A DNA stretch of 28,481 bases from DASWRT01 sp036403035 (lineage in GTDB: Bacteria > Pseudomonadota > Alphaproteobacteria > ATCC43930 > CGMCC-115725): positions 1-28,481 of the forward strand of contig DASWRT010000312.1 of NCBI GenBank assembly GCA_036403035.1, given 5' to 3'. A program made the translations under genes and the position numbers. The notes beneath the pieces were generated by a model that was not told the DNA's origin, searched no databases, and saw nothing but the letters and a program-made list of their open reading frames with translations. Below, in pieces: positions 8,114 to 16,369 of this stretch. The number at the start of each line of letters is the position of its first letter. Within the stretch, counting starts at the first letter, position 1.

Positions 8114-8142
8114 TATATACCATCCCGTTCAAGGTTTGTCCG
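8114..8142 (-). promoter_or_regulatory. Candidate sigma-70 promoter for benE
   Basis: Read on the - strand, CGGACA (8142-8137) and TATATA (8119-8114) are separated by exactly 17 bases. The -10 is a good match, the -35 keeps GACA of TTGACA. It lies 32 bases upstream of the benE ATG. The -10 is also bracketed by GGATGG and CCATCC inverted arms, a possible operator. Confidence 0.4.
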
Positions 8143-8158
8143 ACGGAGAACACCGGAA

Positions 8159-8187
8159 CTATCCGATGCGGTGACCCTATCGGATAG
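8159..8187. repeat. 9-bp perfect inverted repeat between gshB and benE
   Basis: CTATCCGAT (8159-8167) and ATCGGATAG (8179-8187) are perfect inverted copies separated by 11 bases. The spacing of the arm centres is 20 bases, which would place both on one DNA face for a dimeric regulator of benE. It also lies 26 bases beyond the gshB start of non-coding DNA upstream of the benE promoter. There is no T run, so an operator is at least as likely as a terminator for other transcripts. Confidence 0.4.
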
Positions 8188-8212
8188 AGATCTAGCCGTC
8201 AGGAACCGTTGT

Positions 8213-9175
8213 TCAGCGTGTCCCGGCAGCCGTGGCGCCGAACCGCGCCTCGATTGCATCCCAAACGTGTACCTCCAGCCGGACCCCATCCAAGCGGTTG
8301 ATTTCCTGGATTCCCGTCGGCGAGGTGACGTTGATCTCCGTCAGGTAATCGCCGATCACGTCGATCCCGACGAAGACCAGCCCCTTCGCCTTGAGCGTCG
8401 GACCGATCGCGGCGCAGATCTCGCGGTCGCGCGGCGTCAGGCCCGTCTTTACCGCCCTGCCGCCGACATGCAGGTTGGCGCGCGCCTCGCCTACCGGCGG
8501 CACGCGCAGCACGGCGCCGACCGGCTCGCCGTCGACGAGGATGACCCGCTTGTCGCCCTCCCGCACCTCCGGCAGGTACCGCTGCACCATGAACGGCTCG
8601 CGGAACGAACTGCCGAACATTTCCAGCAGTGCGTTGAGATTCTCGTCGCCCGGCCGGATGCGGAAGACGCCGGCGCCGCCGTTGCCGAACAGCGGCTTGA
8701 CGATGATGTCCTCGTGCTCCTCGCGGAAGCTGCGGATTTCGGCCACGTCGCGGGTGATCAGCGTCGGCGGCATCACGCCGTCGAAATGCGTGACGAACAG
8801 CTTCTCGGGCGCGTTCCGCACGCTCGCCGGGTCGTTGACCACCAGCGTCTTCGGATGCACATGCTCCAGGAGATGCGTCGCGGTGATGTAGGCCATGTCG
8901 AACGGCGGGTCCTGGCGCATCAGGATCACGTCCATCGACGCGAGGTCGATCTTCTCCTCCGGCCCGAACGTATGGTGCCGCCCATGCTCGCGCCGCACCT
9001 CCAGCCGCCGCGCCCGCGCGCTCAGCCGTCCGTCGCGGTAGGTCAGATGCTGCACCAGATAGTGATAAAGCACGTGCCCGCGCGCCTGCGCCTCCAGCGC
9101 CAGTACGAAGGTCGAGTCGGCATCGATGTTGATCGTCTCCAGCGGGTCCATCTGGATGGCGACGGCGAGGCCCAT
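8213..9175 (-). CDS. gshB: Glutathione synthetase (ATP-grasp)
   Basis: A 320-residue enzyme, the usual bacterial GshB length. It joins gamma-glutamylcysteine and glycine with ATP in the cytoplasm. Visible motifs: the N-terminal MDPLETINIDADSTFVLALE (substrate domain), ILMRQDPPFDMAYITATHLLE, VNDPASVRNAPEKLF, the glycine-rich ATP loop VKPLFGNGGAGVFRI, and the metal/ATP site YLTEINVTSPTGIQEINR. The ATG at 9175 has GGGAG about ten bases upstream; upstream in-frame sequence is not family-like. In many alphaproteobacteria gshB lies near rsmI and yraN; here it stands about 18 kb from rsmI beside a SirB1-like gene. Confidence 0.95.
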   Translation of the reverse strand: MGLAVAIQMDPLETINIDADSTFVLALEAQARGHVLYHYLVQHLTYRDGRLSARARRLEVRREHGRHHTFGPEEKIDLASMDVILMRQDPPFDMAYITATHLLEHVHPKTLVVNDPASVRNAPEKLFVTHFDGVMPPTLITRDVAEIRSFREEHEDIIVKPLFGNGGAGVFRIRPGDENLNALLEMFGSSFREPFMVQRYLPEVREGDKRVILVDGEPVGAVLRVPPVGEARANLHVGGRAVKTGLTPRDREICAAIGPTLKAKGLVFVGIDVIGDYLTEINVTSPTGIQEINRLDGVRLEVHVWDAIEARFGATAAGTR

Positions 9176-9188
9176 GACGCTTTTACTC

Positions 9189-9212
9189 CCAGGAACGATG
9201 CCAGGAACGATG
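9189..9212. repeat. Tandem 12-bp duplication in the gshB leader
   Basis: CCAGGAACGATG occurs twice head to tail (9189-9200 and 9201-9212), just upstream of the gshB ribosome-binding site. It is an exact duplication, probably by replication slippage, and lengthens the leader between the SirB1-like gene stop (9235) and gshB. Confidence 0.7.
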
Positions 9213-9234
9213 TTCGTGCGGCGGGACGGCGCGC

Positions 9235-10101
9235 TCAGTTGAGGTGGCTGCGGAGCTGCTGCACGAGCAGCGCGGTCTGATGCCGGACCGCGTCGTCCCG
9301 CTCGTGCGTCAAGAACGTCTCGAGCGCCGCGATGGCGGCGCGGAGGTTGCCGAGATGCGCATGCAGCAGCCCGGCCTCCCGCCATAGCGCCGCGTGGTCC
9401 GGCGCGAACAGCAGCATCGCGTTGATCGCGGCCAGAGCGCGCTCGGTCTGCTGCCCTTGCAGCAGCCGCACCTTGACGTTGTTCTGCAGCCGCAGCAGCA
9501 CCTCGCGGTCGCTGACCACGGCATAGTGCTGCGGCTCCAGCTCGGCGGCGTTGCCGCCAATCGCCTTCAGCAGCTCGCGCAGCTCCGCGGCGTCGCGCGT
9601 CCGCCCGCCGTGGAACGGATCGAGGATGACGCGCTCCCCGTCCTGCTCGACGCGAAGCAGGAAGTGGCTCGGAAAGCCCAGCCCGGCGATCTGCCAGCCC
9701 TGCGCCCGCGCCGCATGGATATAGAGAATGCCGAGCGCGACCGGCAGTCCCTTTCGCCGGTCGATGACGTGCATGAGGTTCGCGTTCTGGAGGTCGTCGT
9801 AGGTCTCGCCGTCGCCGCGGTAGCCGTGCTTGCCGAGAATGACGTCGTTCAGCAGCTCGACCTTCGCCGCAACGCTGCCCGCTCGCGACGCGCGGGCGCC
9901 GATGTCGGCGGCAAGCAGGTCGAGATGCTCCTGATAGCGGCCGACCGGCGTGCGCGGCCGTTCGAGCGCCGCGATGGCCAGCGCCGCCTCGGCGATCGGC
10001 AGGGGGGCGTCGAGCCGGCCGGCCAGGGTGCGCAGGAAGTCGCGGCAGCGCTCCTGCGCGCCGGCTTTCGGCGGCGAGCGCGGGTCGCCGATGGGGTTCA
10101 C
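9235..10101 (-). CDS. SirB1-family protein (transglutaminase-like plus TPR)
   Basis: A 288-residue protein. The first two thirds match the SirB1 / transglutaminase-like fold: LNDVILGKHGYRGDGETYDDLQNANL, then VIDRRKGLPVALGILYIHAARAQGW, GLGFPSHFLLRV and VILDPFHGG. The usual catalytic Cys position of transglutaminases is not obvious, as in other SirB1 proteins, so enzymatic activity is doubtful. The last 100 residues (LRLQNNVKVRLLQGQQTERALAAI..., then LWREAGLLHAHLGNLRAAIAALE) form TPR-like helical repeats. The ATG overlaps the stop of the BON lipoprotein gene by four bases (ATGA), showing translational coupling. The molecular role of the family is not settled. Confidence 0.85.
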   Translation of the reverse strand: MNPIGDPRSPPKAGAQERCRDFLRTLAGRLDAPLPIAEAALAIAALERPRTPVGRYQEHLDLLAADIGARASRAGSVAAKVELLNDVILGKHGYRGDGETYDDLQNANLMHVIDRRKGLPVALGILYIHAARAQGWQIAGLGFPSHFLLRVEQDGERVILDPFHGGRTRDAAELRELLKAIGGNAAELEPQHYAVVSDREVLLRLQNNVKVRLLQGQQTERALAAINAMLLFAPDHAALWREAGLLHAHLGNLRAAIAALETFLTHERDDAVRHQTALLVQQLRSHLN

Positions 10102-11057
10102 GACGGCAATGGCGTCACCTCGATCGCCGGCGAGCGGCCGCCCGGCGGCGACGAAGGCGCTGACGGAGGATAGGACTGACTTGGATAGGACTGATTTGGA
10201 TAAACCTGGGCCGGAGGCGGCGGCGCTCCGATCGGCGTCGGCGGATTGTAGGCCGGTGCTGCGTTGTAGCTGCCGGCCGCACCTGCGGTGCCGGAGGGCG
10301 GCGAGCCGTAGGCCGCCGGCCCGCCCGGTTGCGCACCGTTATATTGCGGGCCGCCGAACACCGGCGCCATCCCCGGGCGCGGCGCGGCGGCGCCGGACGG
10401 AGACACTACCGGGGCCGGTGCCGCAGGGGGGGGCGGCGCTGCCGCCGGGGCGGCTGTCTGCGCCTCGCCGGGACGGATCCGGACGTAGTTCACGACCCGG
10501 CGGACGTTCGGGATGTTGCGGGCGTAATCGGTGACGCGGTCGATCTCGCCCTGGCTGCGGGCCGAGCCGTTCAGGTAGACGACCCCGTTGACCGTGTCGA
10601 TGCTGTAGTTCAGCGAGCGGATCTGGCTGTCGAAGGTGATCGAGTTGCGCAGCCGCGTCGTGATCCAGCTATCGCGGGCCTCGTCGGAGTAGGTCGATTT
10701 GCTGGCGACTTCGACCTCGTCGTAGACCTCCTTGACGCCGTCGACCTGCCAGGCGAGCCGTCCCGCCTCGGCCTGCCACTCCGGGTTCGAGACGAGTCCG
10801 GTGATCAGCACCCGTCCGTCATAGACGGACAGGCTGAGCTGCGAGGCCATCCCGCTGTTGTAGCGGGCGAAGTTGTCGGCGACCTTCGCCTTGATACCGG
10901 TGTCGCGCGCCGTCGTCACCGGGCCGCGCTCCTGGCCGGCGACGTATCCGCCGCCCGCGGCGGCTCCGCCGAGCAGCAGCGGCACGCATCCGGAAAGCAG
11001 GGGAACAAGGAGGACTGGAATACCCAAGGTGCAGAAACGAATCAGACCGCGCGACAC
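10098..11057 (-). CDS. BON-domain outer-membrane lipoprotein with Pro-rich tail
   Basis: A 319-residue protein. A lipoprotein signal peptide ends in the lipobox LLSGC (lipid-modified Cys at residue 24). Two BON domains follow: one around DTGIKAKVADNF...LSLSVYDGRVLITGLV, the other around ITTRLRNSITFDSQIRSLNYSI with VNGVVYLNGSARSQGEIDRV. This is the OsmY/DolP-like layout that binds phospholipid and supports the outer membrane. The last 110 residues are Pro/Ala/Tyr-rich, with QSYP repeats, and likely disordered. The GTG at 11057 was chosen because GGGAG lies seven bases upstream and the signal peptide then begins directly; an ATG at 11087 is the alternative. The gene overlaps the SirB1-like gene. 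Confidence 0.85.
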   Translation of the reverse strand: MSRGLIRFCTLGIPVLLVPLLSGCVPLLLGGAAAGGGYVAGQERGPVTTARDTGIKAKVADNFARYNSGMASQLSLSVYDGRVLITGLVSNPEWQAEAGRLAWQVDGVKEVYDEVEVASKSTYSDEARDSWITTRLRNSITFDSQIRSLNYSIDTVNGVVYLNGSARSQGEIDRVTDYARNIPNVRRVVNYVRIRPGEAQTAAPAAAPPPPAAPAPVVSPSGAAAPRPGMAPVFGGPQYNGAQPGGPAAYGSPPSGTAGAAGSYNAAPAYNPPTPIGAPPPPAQVYPNQSYPSQSYPPSAPSSPPGGRSPAIEVTPLPS

Positions 11058-11158
11058 GGCAACACTCCCAAGAAAGGGGACCCTCATATTGTTGCACCGC
11101 GGCCGTCCCGCCAAGAGCCGCTTTGCATCGGAAATAACCGTCCGTCAATCCGTCCGCC

Positions 11159-11944
11159 TCACGCCGCCGCGGGCGGCCGGCGCGCCGCCGCGGCGCGGGC
11201 CCGGCACGCCTCGCCGAAGGCCGCGAACAGCGCGCGCGAGAACGGCGTCTCGTCGACCGCATGCTCGGGATGCCATTGCACCCCGACGGCGAAGCGGGCG
11301 CCGGTCGCCTGCACGCCCTCGATCTGCCCGTCCGGCGCCACCGCCTCGACCCGCAGCCTATCGGCGAGACGGTCGATGCCTTGTTCGTGCAGCGAATTGA
11401 CGACGATCTCCGGCGCGCCGCCCGCCAGCCGGCGGAACAGCCCGCCCTCGGCGAGCCGCACCGGATGCGCCCTGTGGGCATAGCGGATGTTCACCGGTGC
11501 GTCCGGCACGGCGCGGTGGTCGATCCGGCCGGGCGTTTCGTGGACATGCTGGTGCAGCGTTCCGCCGAGCGCCACGTTCAGCTCCTCGAAGCCGCGGCAG
11601 ATGGCGAGCAGCGGCAGGTCGGCGGCGAGCGCGGCGCGGATCAGCGGCAGCGTCGTCGCGTCGCGCGCCGCGTCGTGCACGGTCCCCGGCCGGCTCGGCG
11701 CGCCGTCGTAGTGGTGCGGCTCGACGTTGGAGCGGCTGCCGGTCAGGACCAAACCGTCGAGCCGTCCCGCAAGCTCGGCGATGTCGATCCGCGGCCCCAG
11801 CGACGGCACGATCAGCGGCAGCCCGCCGGCCGCTTCCGCGGCGGCGATGATGTAGCGCTCGGTCGCGCCGTGAAGGGGATTCCCGTGCAGGTCGCGGACG
11901 CAGGCCGAGATGCCGATCAACGGCGGCGGGTTCTGTCCGGTCAT
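11159..11944 (-). CDS. Class I glutamine amidotransferase-like hydrolase (PuuD/peptidase C26 family)
   Basis: A 261-residue cytoplasmic enzyme of the gamma-glutamyl-GABA hydrolase type. The nucleophile elbow is LLAICRGFEELNV (Cys about 116), and the His-Glu pair lies in GVQWHPEH (His about 225, Glu about 227), completing the triad. The early GISACVRD and LVLTGSRSNVEPHHY segments also fit the family. PuuD acts in putrescine breakdown; no other Puu genes are in the window, so the substrate is uncertain. The ATG at 11944 is preceded by GGGGGCG; a GTG at 11971 would overlap the lolA stop. It follows lolA by 16 bases on the same strand, an apparent operon. Confidence 0.87.
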   Translation of the reverse strand: MTGQNPPPLIGISACVRDLHGNPLHGATERYIIAAAEAAGGLPLIVPSLGPRIDIAELAGRLDGLVLTGSRSNVEPHHYDGAPSRPGTVHDAARDATTLPLIRAALAADLPLLAICRGFEELNVALGGTLHQHVHETPGRIDHRAVPDAPVNIRYAHRAHPVRLAEGGLFRRLAGGAPEIVVNSLHEQGIDRLADRLRVEAVAPDGQIEGVQATGARFAVGVQWHPEHAVDETPFSRALFAAFGEACRARAAAARRPPAAA

Positions 11945-11960
11945 GCCGTCGCCCCCGGCG

Positions 11961-12644
11961 TCACTGCCCACCCTGCGGCCCGTGCGGGCGCGGGTCGTCG
12001 AAGGCGAAGACGCTCGGGTCGATCGGCGCGCCGATGCGAGGCTCGCTCAACACCACCGTCGTGGTCTTGCTCTGCGCATCGACCAGCGACCATTGCTTCA
12101 GCTCCATCGGCTTGTCGCTCAGCGTCAGCGTGACGGTGCCGTTCTCCGGATGCTTCGTCTCGACCAGCGTCGCGCGCAGCACGCCCGGCCCGCGCTCGAA
12201 CTTCGTGATCGTCACGTCGCCTTCGAGCGAGATGTCGTTGCGCAGCAGGAACCAGGCCGGCGTCGAGCCGATCGGCAGGTAGGTCACCTGCTTCAGGTTC
12301 TTGTCGTAGTAGATCACCCAGGTGCCGTCGGCGAGCAGCATGATCGGCGATGGCGCATCGTACTCGAAGCGCATGTGGCCGGGCCGCGATAGGTAAAGCA
12401 CGCCCTCGGCGGTGCCGCCGTCCGGGCTGTACTGGGTGAACCGTGCGGTCAGGGTACGGATGCCGTTGAGGTACTGCTCGACGCGCTGGAGATCCACACG
12501 GTCGTCCAGCGTCAGCGTCGCCGCCTTCGGCGGCGCCGCAAGCGCGGGTGTGGCCACCGCGGCAGCCGCGGCGCATGTCAGGATCGTGGCCGCCGTGACG
12601 GCGGCGGTGCGCCGCAGAAGGCGCCGGACGATCGTGAATGCCAT
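11961..12644 (-). CDS. lolA: Outer-membrane lipoprotein carrier protein LolA-like
   Basis: A 227-residue periplasmic protein with a long basic/hydrophobic signal peptide ending near ATPALAAPP. The mature part has the LolA half-barrel pattern: VEQYLNGIRTLTARFTQYSP, GVLYLSRPGHMRFEYDAPSP, IMLLADGTWVIYYDKNLKQV, and FERGPGVLRATLV. LolA escorts lipoproteins from the inner membrane to LolB or its substitute at the outer membrane; alphaproteobacteria commonly lack LolB. The ATG at 12644 follows an excellent GAGGAGG Shine-Dalgarno. It heads a run with the amidotransferase gene, and two genes on lies a predicted outer-membrane lipoprotein, a possible client. Confidence 0.88.
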   Translation of the reverse strand: MAFTIVRRLLRRTAAVTAATILTCAAAAAVATPALAAPPKAATLTLDDRVDLQRVEQYLNGIRTLTARFTQYSPDGGTAEGVLYLSRPGHMRFEYDAPSPIMLLADGTWVIYYDKNLKQVTYLPIGSTPAWFLLRNDISLEGDVTITKFERGPGVLRATLVETKHPENGTVTLTLSDKPMELKQWSLVDAQSKTTTVVLSEPRIGAPIDPSVFAFDDPRPHGPQGGQ

Positions 12645-12799
12645 GGGTCTGACCTCCTCGGCGGTGCGGGAACGCGACCAAAGAAGAACAGCTCTTCCGT
12701 CCCGGCCGTGCCGCCCGACCGCGCTCCATATAGGCACATTCTGTGGCGCAAGAAAGGCGCGGAAGGCGGTCACGGTCGGGTTGAGAGCAATCCGGATGC

Positions 12800-12809
12800 C
12801 AAACGTTTG
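12800..12809. promoter_or_regulatory. 10-bp palindrome in the lolA / PG-binding divergent region
   Basis: CAAACGTTTG is a perfect 10-bp palindrome in the 260-base space between the divergent starts at 12644 and 12905. It may be an operator. The region also has GAAGA/TCTTC inverted arms near 12682-12696. No convincing -35/-10 pair could be set for either gene. Confidence 0.25.
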
Positions 12810-12904
12810 AAGGGATGAGCAGCAAGGACGCGCCGCCGGACCGCGATCGACGCGGCCGCGGCGGCGCGTCCGACGAAAGAGAGCTGCAGGAGAGGAGATC
12901 CGAG

Positions 12905-13504
12905 ATGAGACGTGTGGCATTCGTCGCCGCGGCGCTGCTTGGCGCCGCCGCTTATCTTCCCGCACCGGTGGCGGCGCAGCCGCCGATGCAGCCGACCTAT
13001 GAGCAGAAGCTCAGCCCGCAGGCGATCCGCGACGTTCAGCAGCGGCTGCGGCAGTCCGGCTTCTACTCGGGCGAGGTCGACGGCGTCTGGGGCCAGAGCA
13101 CCCAGGCGGCGCTGGAGAAGTTCCAGCAGAACCACAACCTCCAAGTCACGGGATCGCTCAACCAGTCGACGCTCACAATCCTCGGGATGGACCCGAACAC
13201 GATTGTCGGACAACGCACGGAGGCGCCGACATCCTCGACGGCGGCGGCGCAGCCGCTCGACCGGCCGGTGGTCCGCGAAATTCAGGCGCGGCTGCGCCGG
13301 CAGGGCTTCTACTCAGGCGGTACGGACGGCGTCTGGGGTCCGGGCACGCAGCAGGCGTTGGAGCGGTTCCAGCGCGCCCGGGGGTTGCAGGTCACGGGTG
13401 ACGCGAACCCGATGACGCTCAGCGCGCTGGGGCTCGATCCGAACAACCTTGCGGCGATCAGGGGCGGCGAAGGCTACGGCAGCAGCGTGCCGGCGCGGCG
13501 TTGA
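12905..13504 (+). CDS. Secreted protein with two peptidoglycan-binding domains
   Basis: A 199-residue protein with a signal peptide ending at about residue 24 (APVAAQ). Two PG_binding_1 modules follow: IRDVQQRLRQSGFYSGEVDG with VWGQSTQAALEKFQQNHNLQ, and VREIQARLRRQGFYSGGTDG with VWGPGTQQALERFQRARGLQ. Each binds cell-wall peptidoglycan. A Ser/Thr/Ala linker joins them and no catalytic domain is present, so it is probably a wall-associated structural or targeting protein. The ATG at 12905 has AGGAGAGGAGATC directly upstream; an upstream ATG at 12815 would add a charged N-terminus that would spoil the signal peptide. It is divergent from lolA and convergent with the dehydratase gene. Confidence 0.88.
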   Translation: MRRVAFVAAALLGAAAYLPAPVAAQPPMQPTYEQKLSPQAIRDVQQRLRQSGFYSGEVDGVWGQSTQAALEKFQQNHNLQVTGSLNQSTLTILGMDPNTIVGQRTEAPTSSTAAAQPLDRPVVREIQARLRRQGFYSGGTDGVWGPGTQQALERFQRARGLQVTGDANPMTLSALGLDPNNLAAIRGGEGYGSSVPARR

Positions 13505-13530
13505 CCGCCGCGGCCGGGCGCTGCCGCCGG

Positions 13531-15240
13531 TCAGCCGTCGCGGCTCGGCGTGAGGCGCAGCACGTCGAAGTCGCAGCCCTTGTCGGCCTGGAGGATCTGG
13601 TCGTGGTACAACCGCCGGTAGCCGCGGGCCGGGCGCTCCGGCGCGGCCGTCCGGGCGCGGCGCGCCAGCTCCTCCGGCGGCACCAGCAGGTCGAGCCGCC
13701 GCGCTGAGACGGAGAGCCGGATGCGGTCGCCGTCGCGGACCAGCGCCAGCGGTCCTCCGGCGGCGGCATCCGGCGTCACGTGCAGCACGATCGTGCCGTA
13801 GGCCGTGCCGCTCATCCGCGCGTCGGAGACCCGCACCATGTCCTTGACCCCGGCGCGGGCGAGCTTCGCCGGGATCGGCAGGTAGCCGGCCTCCGGCATG
13901 CCGGACGGGCTCAGCGGTCCGGCATTCTGGAGCACCAGGAAATCGTCCGGCGTCACGTCGAGGCCGGGATCGTCGACCCGCGCCGCGAGATCCTCCAGCG
14001 AGGAGAACACGACCGCGCGCCCCTCGCGCTCGAAGAGCCTGGGGTCGGCGGCCGACCGCTTCACGATCGCGCCGCCGGGGGCGAGGCTGCCGAACAGCGC
14101 GACCAGCCCACCCTGCGGCTGGATCGGCTCACTTAACGGACGGACGACGCGGCGGTCGACGTAATTCGCCTCGCCGGCGGCGGCGAGCCGCTCTCCCAGC
14201 GTCTCGCCGGTCACGGTGAGGCAGTCGAGATGCAGCAGCGGCTTCAGCTCGCGCAGCACTGCGCCGACGCCGCCCGCGGCGAACAGATCCTCCATATAGT
14301 GTGGCCCGGTCGGCTTCAGGTCGACCAGCACGGGCGTCGTGTCGGACAGTTCGTTGAGCCGGTTGAGGCTCACCTCGACCCCGGCGCGTCCGGCGATCGC
14401 GGTGAGGTGCAGGATCGCGTTGGTCGACCCGCCGACCGCGAGCAGCGCCCGCAGCGCATTCTCGACCGACCGTTCGGTGACGATGCGCCGCGGCGTGAGG
14501 CCGTCCCGCGCGAGGCGCAGCGCCGCCGCTCCGGTCGCTTCGGCGGCGCGCAGCCGGTCGGCGTGCACGGCCGGGATCGCCGCGGTGCCCGGCAACATCA
14601 TGCCGAGCGTCTCGGCGATGATCGCCATCGTCGAGGCGGTGCCCATGACGGCGCAGGTGCCGGCGGTTGTGGCGAGCCGTCCCTCGACTTCGTCGATCTC
14701 GGCGCGGCCGATCTCGCCGGCGCGGAAGCGCGCCCAGAAGCGGCGGCAGTCGGTGCAGGCGCCGAGCCGCTCGCCGCGGTGCGGGCCGGTCATCATCGGC
14801 CCGGTGACGAGCTGGATCGCCGGCCGGTCGGCCGAGATCGCCCCCATCAGCTGCGCCGGCACCGTCTTGTCGCAGCCGCCGACCAGCACCACCGCGTCCA
14901 TCGGTTGTGCGCGGATCATTTCCTCGGTGTCGATCGACATCAGGTTGCGGAACATCAGGCTGGTCGGGCTGAGGAACGCCTCGCCCAGCGACACGGTCGG
15001 GAACTCGATCGGCAGTCCGCCGGCCGCCAGCACGCCGCGCTTCACCGCCTCGACCAGCTCCGGCACCAGCCGGTGGCAGTTGTTGAAGCCGCTGTAGGTG
15101 TTCGCGATGCCGACCACCGGCTTCGCGAGCATCTCCCGCGAGTAGCCCATCGAGAAGGCGAAGGAGCGCCGGAGATACAGCGCGAAATCGCGGTCGCCGT
15201 AGTTCGTCAGGCCGCGAGAGAGGCCGACCGGGTCCGACAT
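13531..15240 (-). CDS. IlvD/Edd-family dehydratase, sugar-acid type
   Basis: A 569-residue Fe-S dehydratase. Three family cysteines are visible, NTYSGFNNCHRLVP (Cys 55), GGCDKTVPAQ (Cys 123) and TTAGTCAVMG (Cys 196), with the further pair GACTDCRRFW (Cys 162 and 165). The GACTDCRR and VNRLVP-like arrangement and the conserved TGPMMTGPHRGE suit the L-arabinonate / D-xylonate dehydratase branch, which makes 2-keto-3-deoxy sugar acids, rather than dihydroxy-acid dehydratase of branched-chain synthesis. The C-terminal SDARMSGTAYGTIVLHVTPD carries the catalytic Ser region. The ATG at 15240 has GGAGG eight bases upstream. No sugar dehydrogenase or ABC transporter is adjacent. Family firm; exact substrate inferred. 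Confidence 0.88.
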   Translation of the reverse strand: MSDPVGLSRGLTNYGDRDFALYLRRSFAFSMGYSREMLAKPVVGIANTYSGFNNCHRLVPELVEAVKRGVLAAGGLPIEFPTVSLGEAFLSPTSLMFRNLMSIDTEEMIRAQPMDAVVLVGGCDKTVPAQLMGAISADRPAIQLVTGPMMTGPHRGERLGACTDCRRFWARFRAGEIGRAEIDEVEGRLATTAGTCAVMGTASTMAIIAETLGMMLPGTAAIPAVHADRLRAAEATGAAALRLARDGLTPRRIVTERSVENALRALLAVGGSTNAILHLTAIAGRAGVEVSLNRLNELSDTTPVLVDLKPTGPHYMEDLFAAGGVGAVLRELKPLLHLDCLTVTGETLGERLAAAGEANYVDRRVVRPLSEPIQPQGGLVALFGSLAPGGAIVKRSAADPRLFEREGRAVVFSSLEDLAARVDDPGLDVTPDDFLVLQNAGPLSPSGMPEAGYLPIPAKLARAGVKDMVRVSDARMSGTAYGTIVLHVTPDAAAGGPLALVRDGDRIRLSVSARRLDLLVPPEELARRARTAAPERPARGYRRLYHDQILQADKGCDFDVLRLTPSRDG

Positions 15241-15403
15241 GTGGCGTTTCCTCCAGGTATCGTTGCGCTCGTCATCGTTCCAGCCCGTATTTCTCACAAG
15301 GAGCGTGTCCTATCCGGTGCGATCGATCCGGCCGCGGCGATTCCGCCTGGAACCCGCTGCGCCTCGCCGCCTGTTATCTCACGGGCACCATAGGGAGAGG
15401 GTG

Positions 15404-15868
15404 ATGGATATCTACGAGATCATTATTGCGGATCACGAAAAGGCGCGCCGTCTGTTGGGGCAGATCAAAAAGACCGAGGATTCGGACGGCGAGAAGCGGA
15501 GCAAGCTGTTCGCCGAGCTGAAGCCCGAGCTGATGATGCACCAGCACGTCGAGGAAGGCGTCTTCTATTCCAAGCTCAAAGAGATCGACGATACGCGCGA
15601 CGATGCCCTTGAGGCCATCAACGAGCATCACGTCGTCGACGGCCTGCTGGAGGAGCTGGACGCGATGCCGACCGACAACGACGAATGGCGGGCCAAGTTC
15701 GGCGTGCTGAAGGAATTGGTCGAGCATCACATGCGCGAGGAAGAGGAGGAATTCCTTCCCGACGCGAAGAAAGTCCTCGATGCCGATCTCGCCCGCGAGA
15801 TGGCCGAAGTCTATCAGCAGAAGAAGACGGCCGGTCTCGACGCGTTGGAGCCGATGCGGGCGAAGTAG
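15404..15868 (+). CDS. Hemerythrin HHE domain protein
   Basis: A 154-residue cytoplasmic four-helix-bundle protein expected to hold a di-iron site that binds oxygen or nitric oxide species. Metal-ligand candidates: His 11 (IIIADHEKAR), His 46/48 with Glu 50 (MMHQHVEEGVF), His 75/76 (NEHHVVDG) and His 108/109 with the Glu run (VEHHMREEEEEF). This is the HHE_1 pattern. The start at 15404 follows a strong AGGGAGAGG. It is divergent from the dehydratase gene and tail-to-tail with the XRE gene. Its role is probably in oxygen, nitrosative or iron stress. Confidence 0.9.
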   Translation: MDIYEIIIADHEKARRLLGQIKKTEDSDGEKRSKLFAELKPELMMHQHVEEGVFYSKLKEIDDTRDDALEAINEHHVVDGLLEELDAMPTDNDEWRAKFGVLKELVEHHMREEEEEFLPDAKKVLDADLAREMAEVYQQKKTAGLDALEPMRAK

Positions 15869-15994
15869 GGGCTGTCGCGGCGGCAGCGGCGGCGGGCAGC
15901 CGCTGCCGCCCGCGTCGCGGAGCGGCCCGGCTCCGCGTGGCGGCACACGCGGGAACCGGCCGTTCGACGACGGAAACCGGTACGGACGGCGGCG

Positions 15995-16369
15995 CTATTC
16001 CTGCGCGGCGAGCGCGCGGGCCAGTTGGCTGACGGCCTCCTGATGGCGCTCGTTCGTGATCTCCGCGAAATTGCGCGCGATTTCGAGCATCATGCGCTCG
16101 CGCTGCGTCACCTGACGTGGCGTCTCGTCCCCGATCCCTTCATAGAAGTAGCCGATTGGGACGCTGAGCACGCGCGCAATCTCGAACAGGCGACCGGCCG
16201 ATACCCGGTTGATGCCTCGCTCGTATTTGTGCGCCTGCTGGTAAGTAACGCCGATCAGCTCCGCTAGCTGTTGCTGTGTGAGCCCAAGCATAATGCGCCG
16301 TTCACGAATGCGCGCTCCCACATGATCGTCGACGGCGGCCGTTGATCTTCCCCTTTTGGGCTTTACCAT
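15995..16369 (-). CDS. XRE-family helix-turn-helix regulator
   Basis: A 124-residue DNA-binding protein. Helix-turn-helix: IRERRIMLGLTQQQLAELIG then VTYQQAHKYERGINRVSAGR (about residues 20-65), followed by LFEIARVLSVPIGYFYEGI and a C-terminal helical tail. The same form is widespread in alphaproteobacteria (PhrR/SinR-like). Targets are unknown. The ATG at 16369 has GGTGG five to six bases upstream; the frame reads further upstream but into non-coding-looking DNA. An AT-richer region with the palindrome CTGTTAACAG (16452-16461) lies upstream and could be an autoregulatory site. Confidence 0.9.
   Translation of the reverse strand: MVKPKRGRSTAAVDDHVGARIRERRIMLGLTQQQLAELIGVTYQQAHKYERGINRVSAGRLFEIARVLSVPIGYFYEGIGDETPRQVTQRERMMLEIARNFAEITNERHQEAVSQLARALAAQE

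Noticed and set aside
10142..10205. Short DNA repeats (TAGGACTGAYTTGG twice) possibly a CRISPR or mobile remnant
   Set aside because: They encode the in-frame QSYP repeats of the BON lipoprotein tail; no regular spacer array.
13531..15240. IlvD of branched-chain amino acid synthesis
   Set aside because: The GACTDCRR segment and overall pattern fit the sugar-acid dehydratase branch better; no other ilv genes are nearby.
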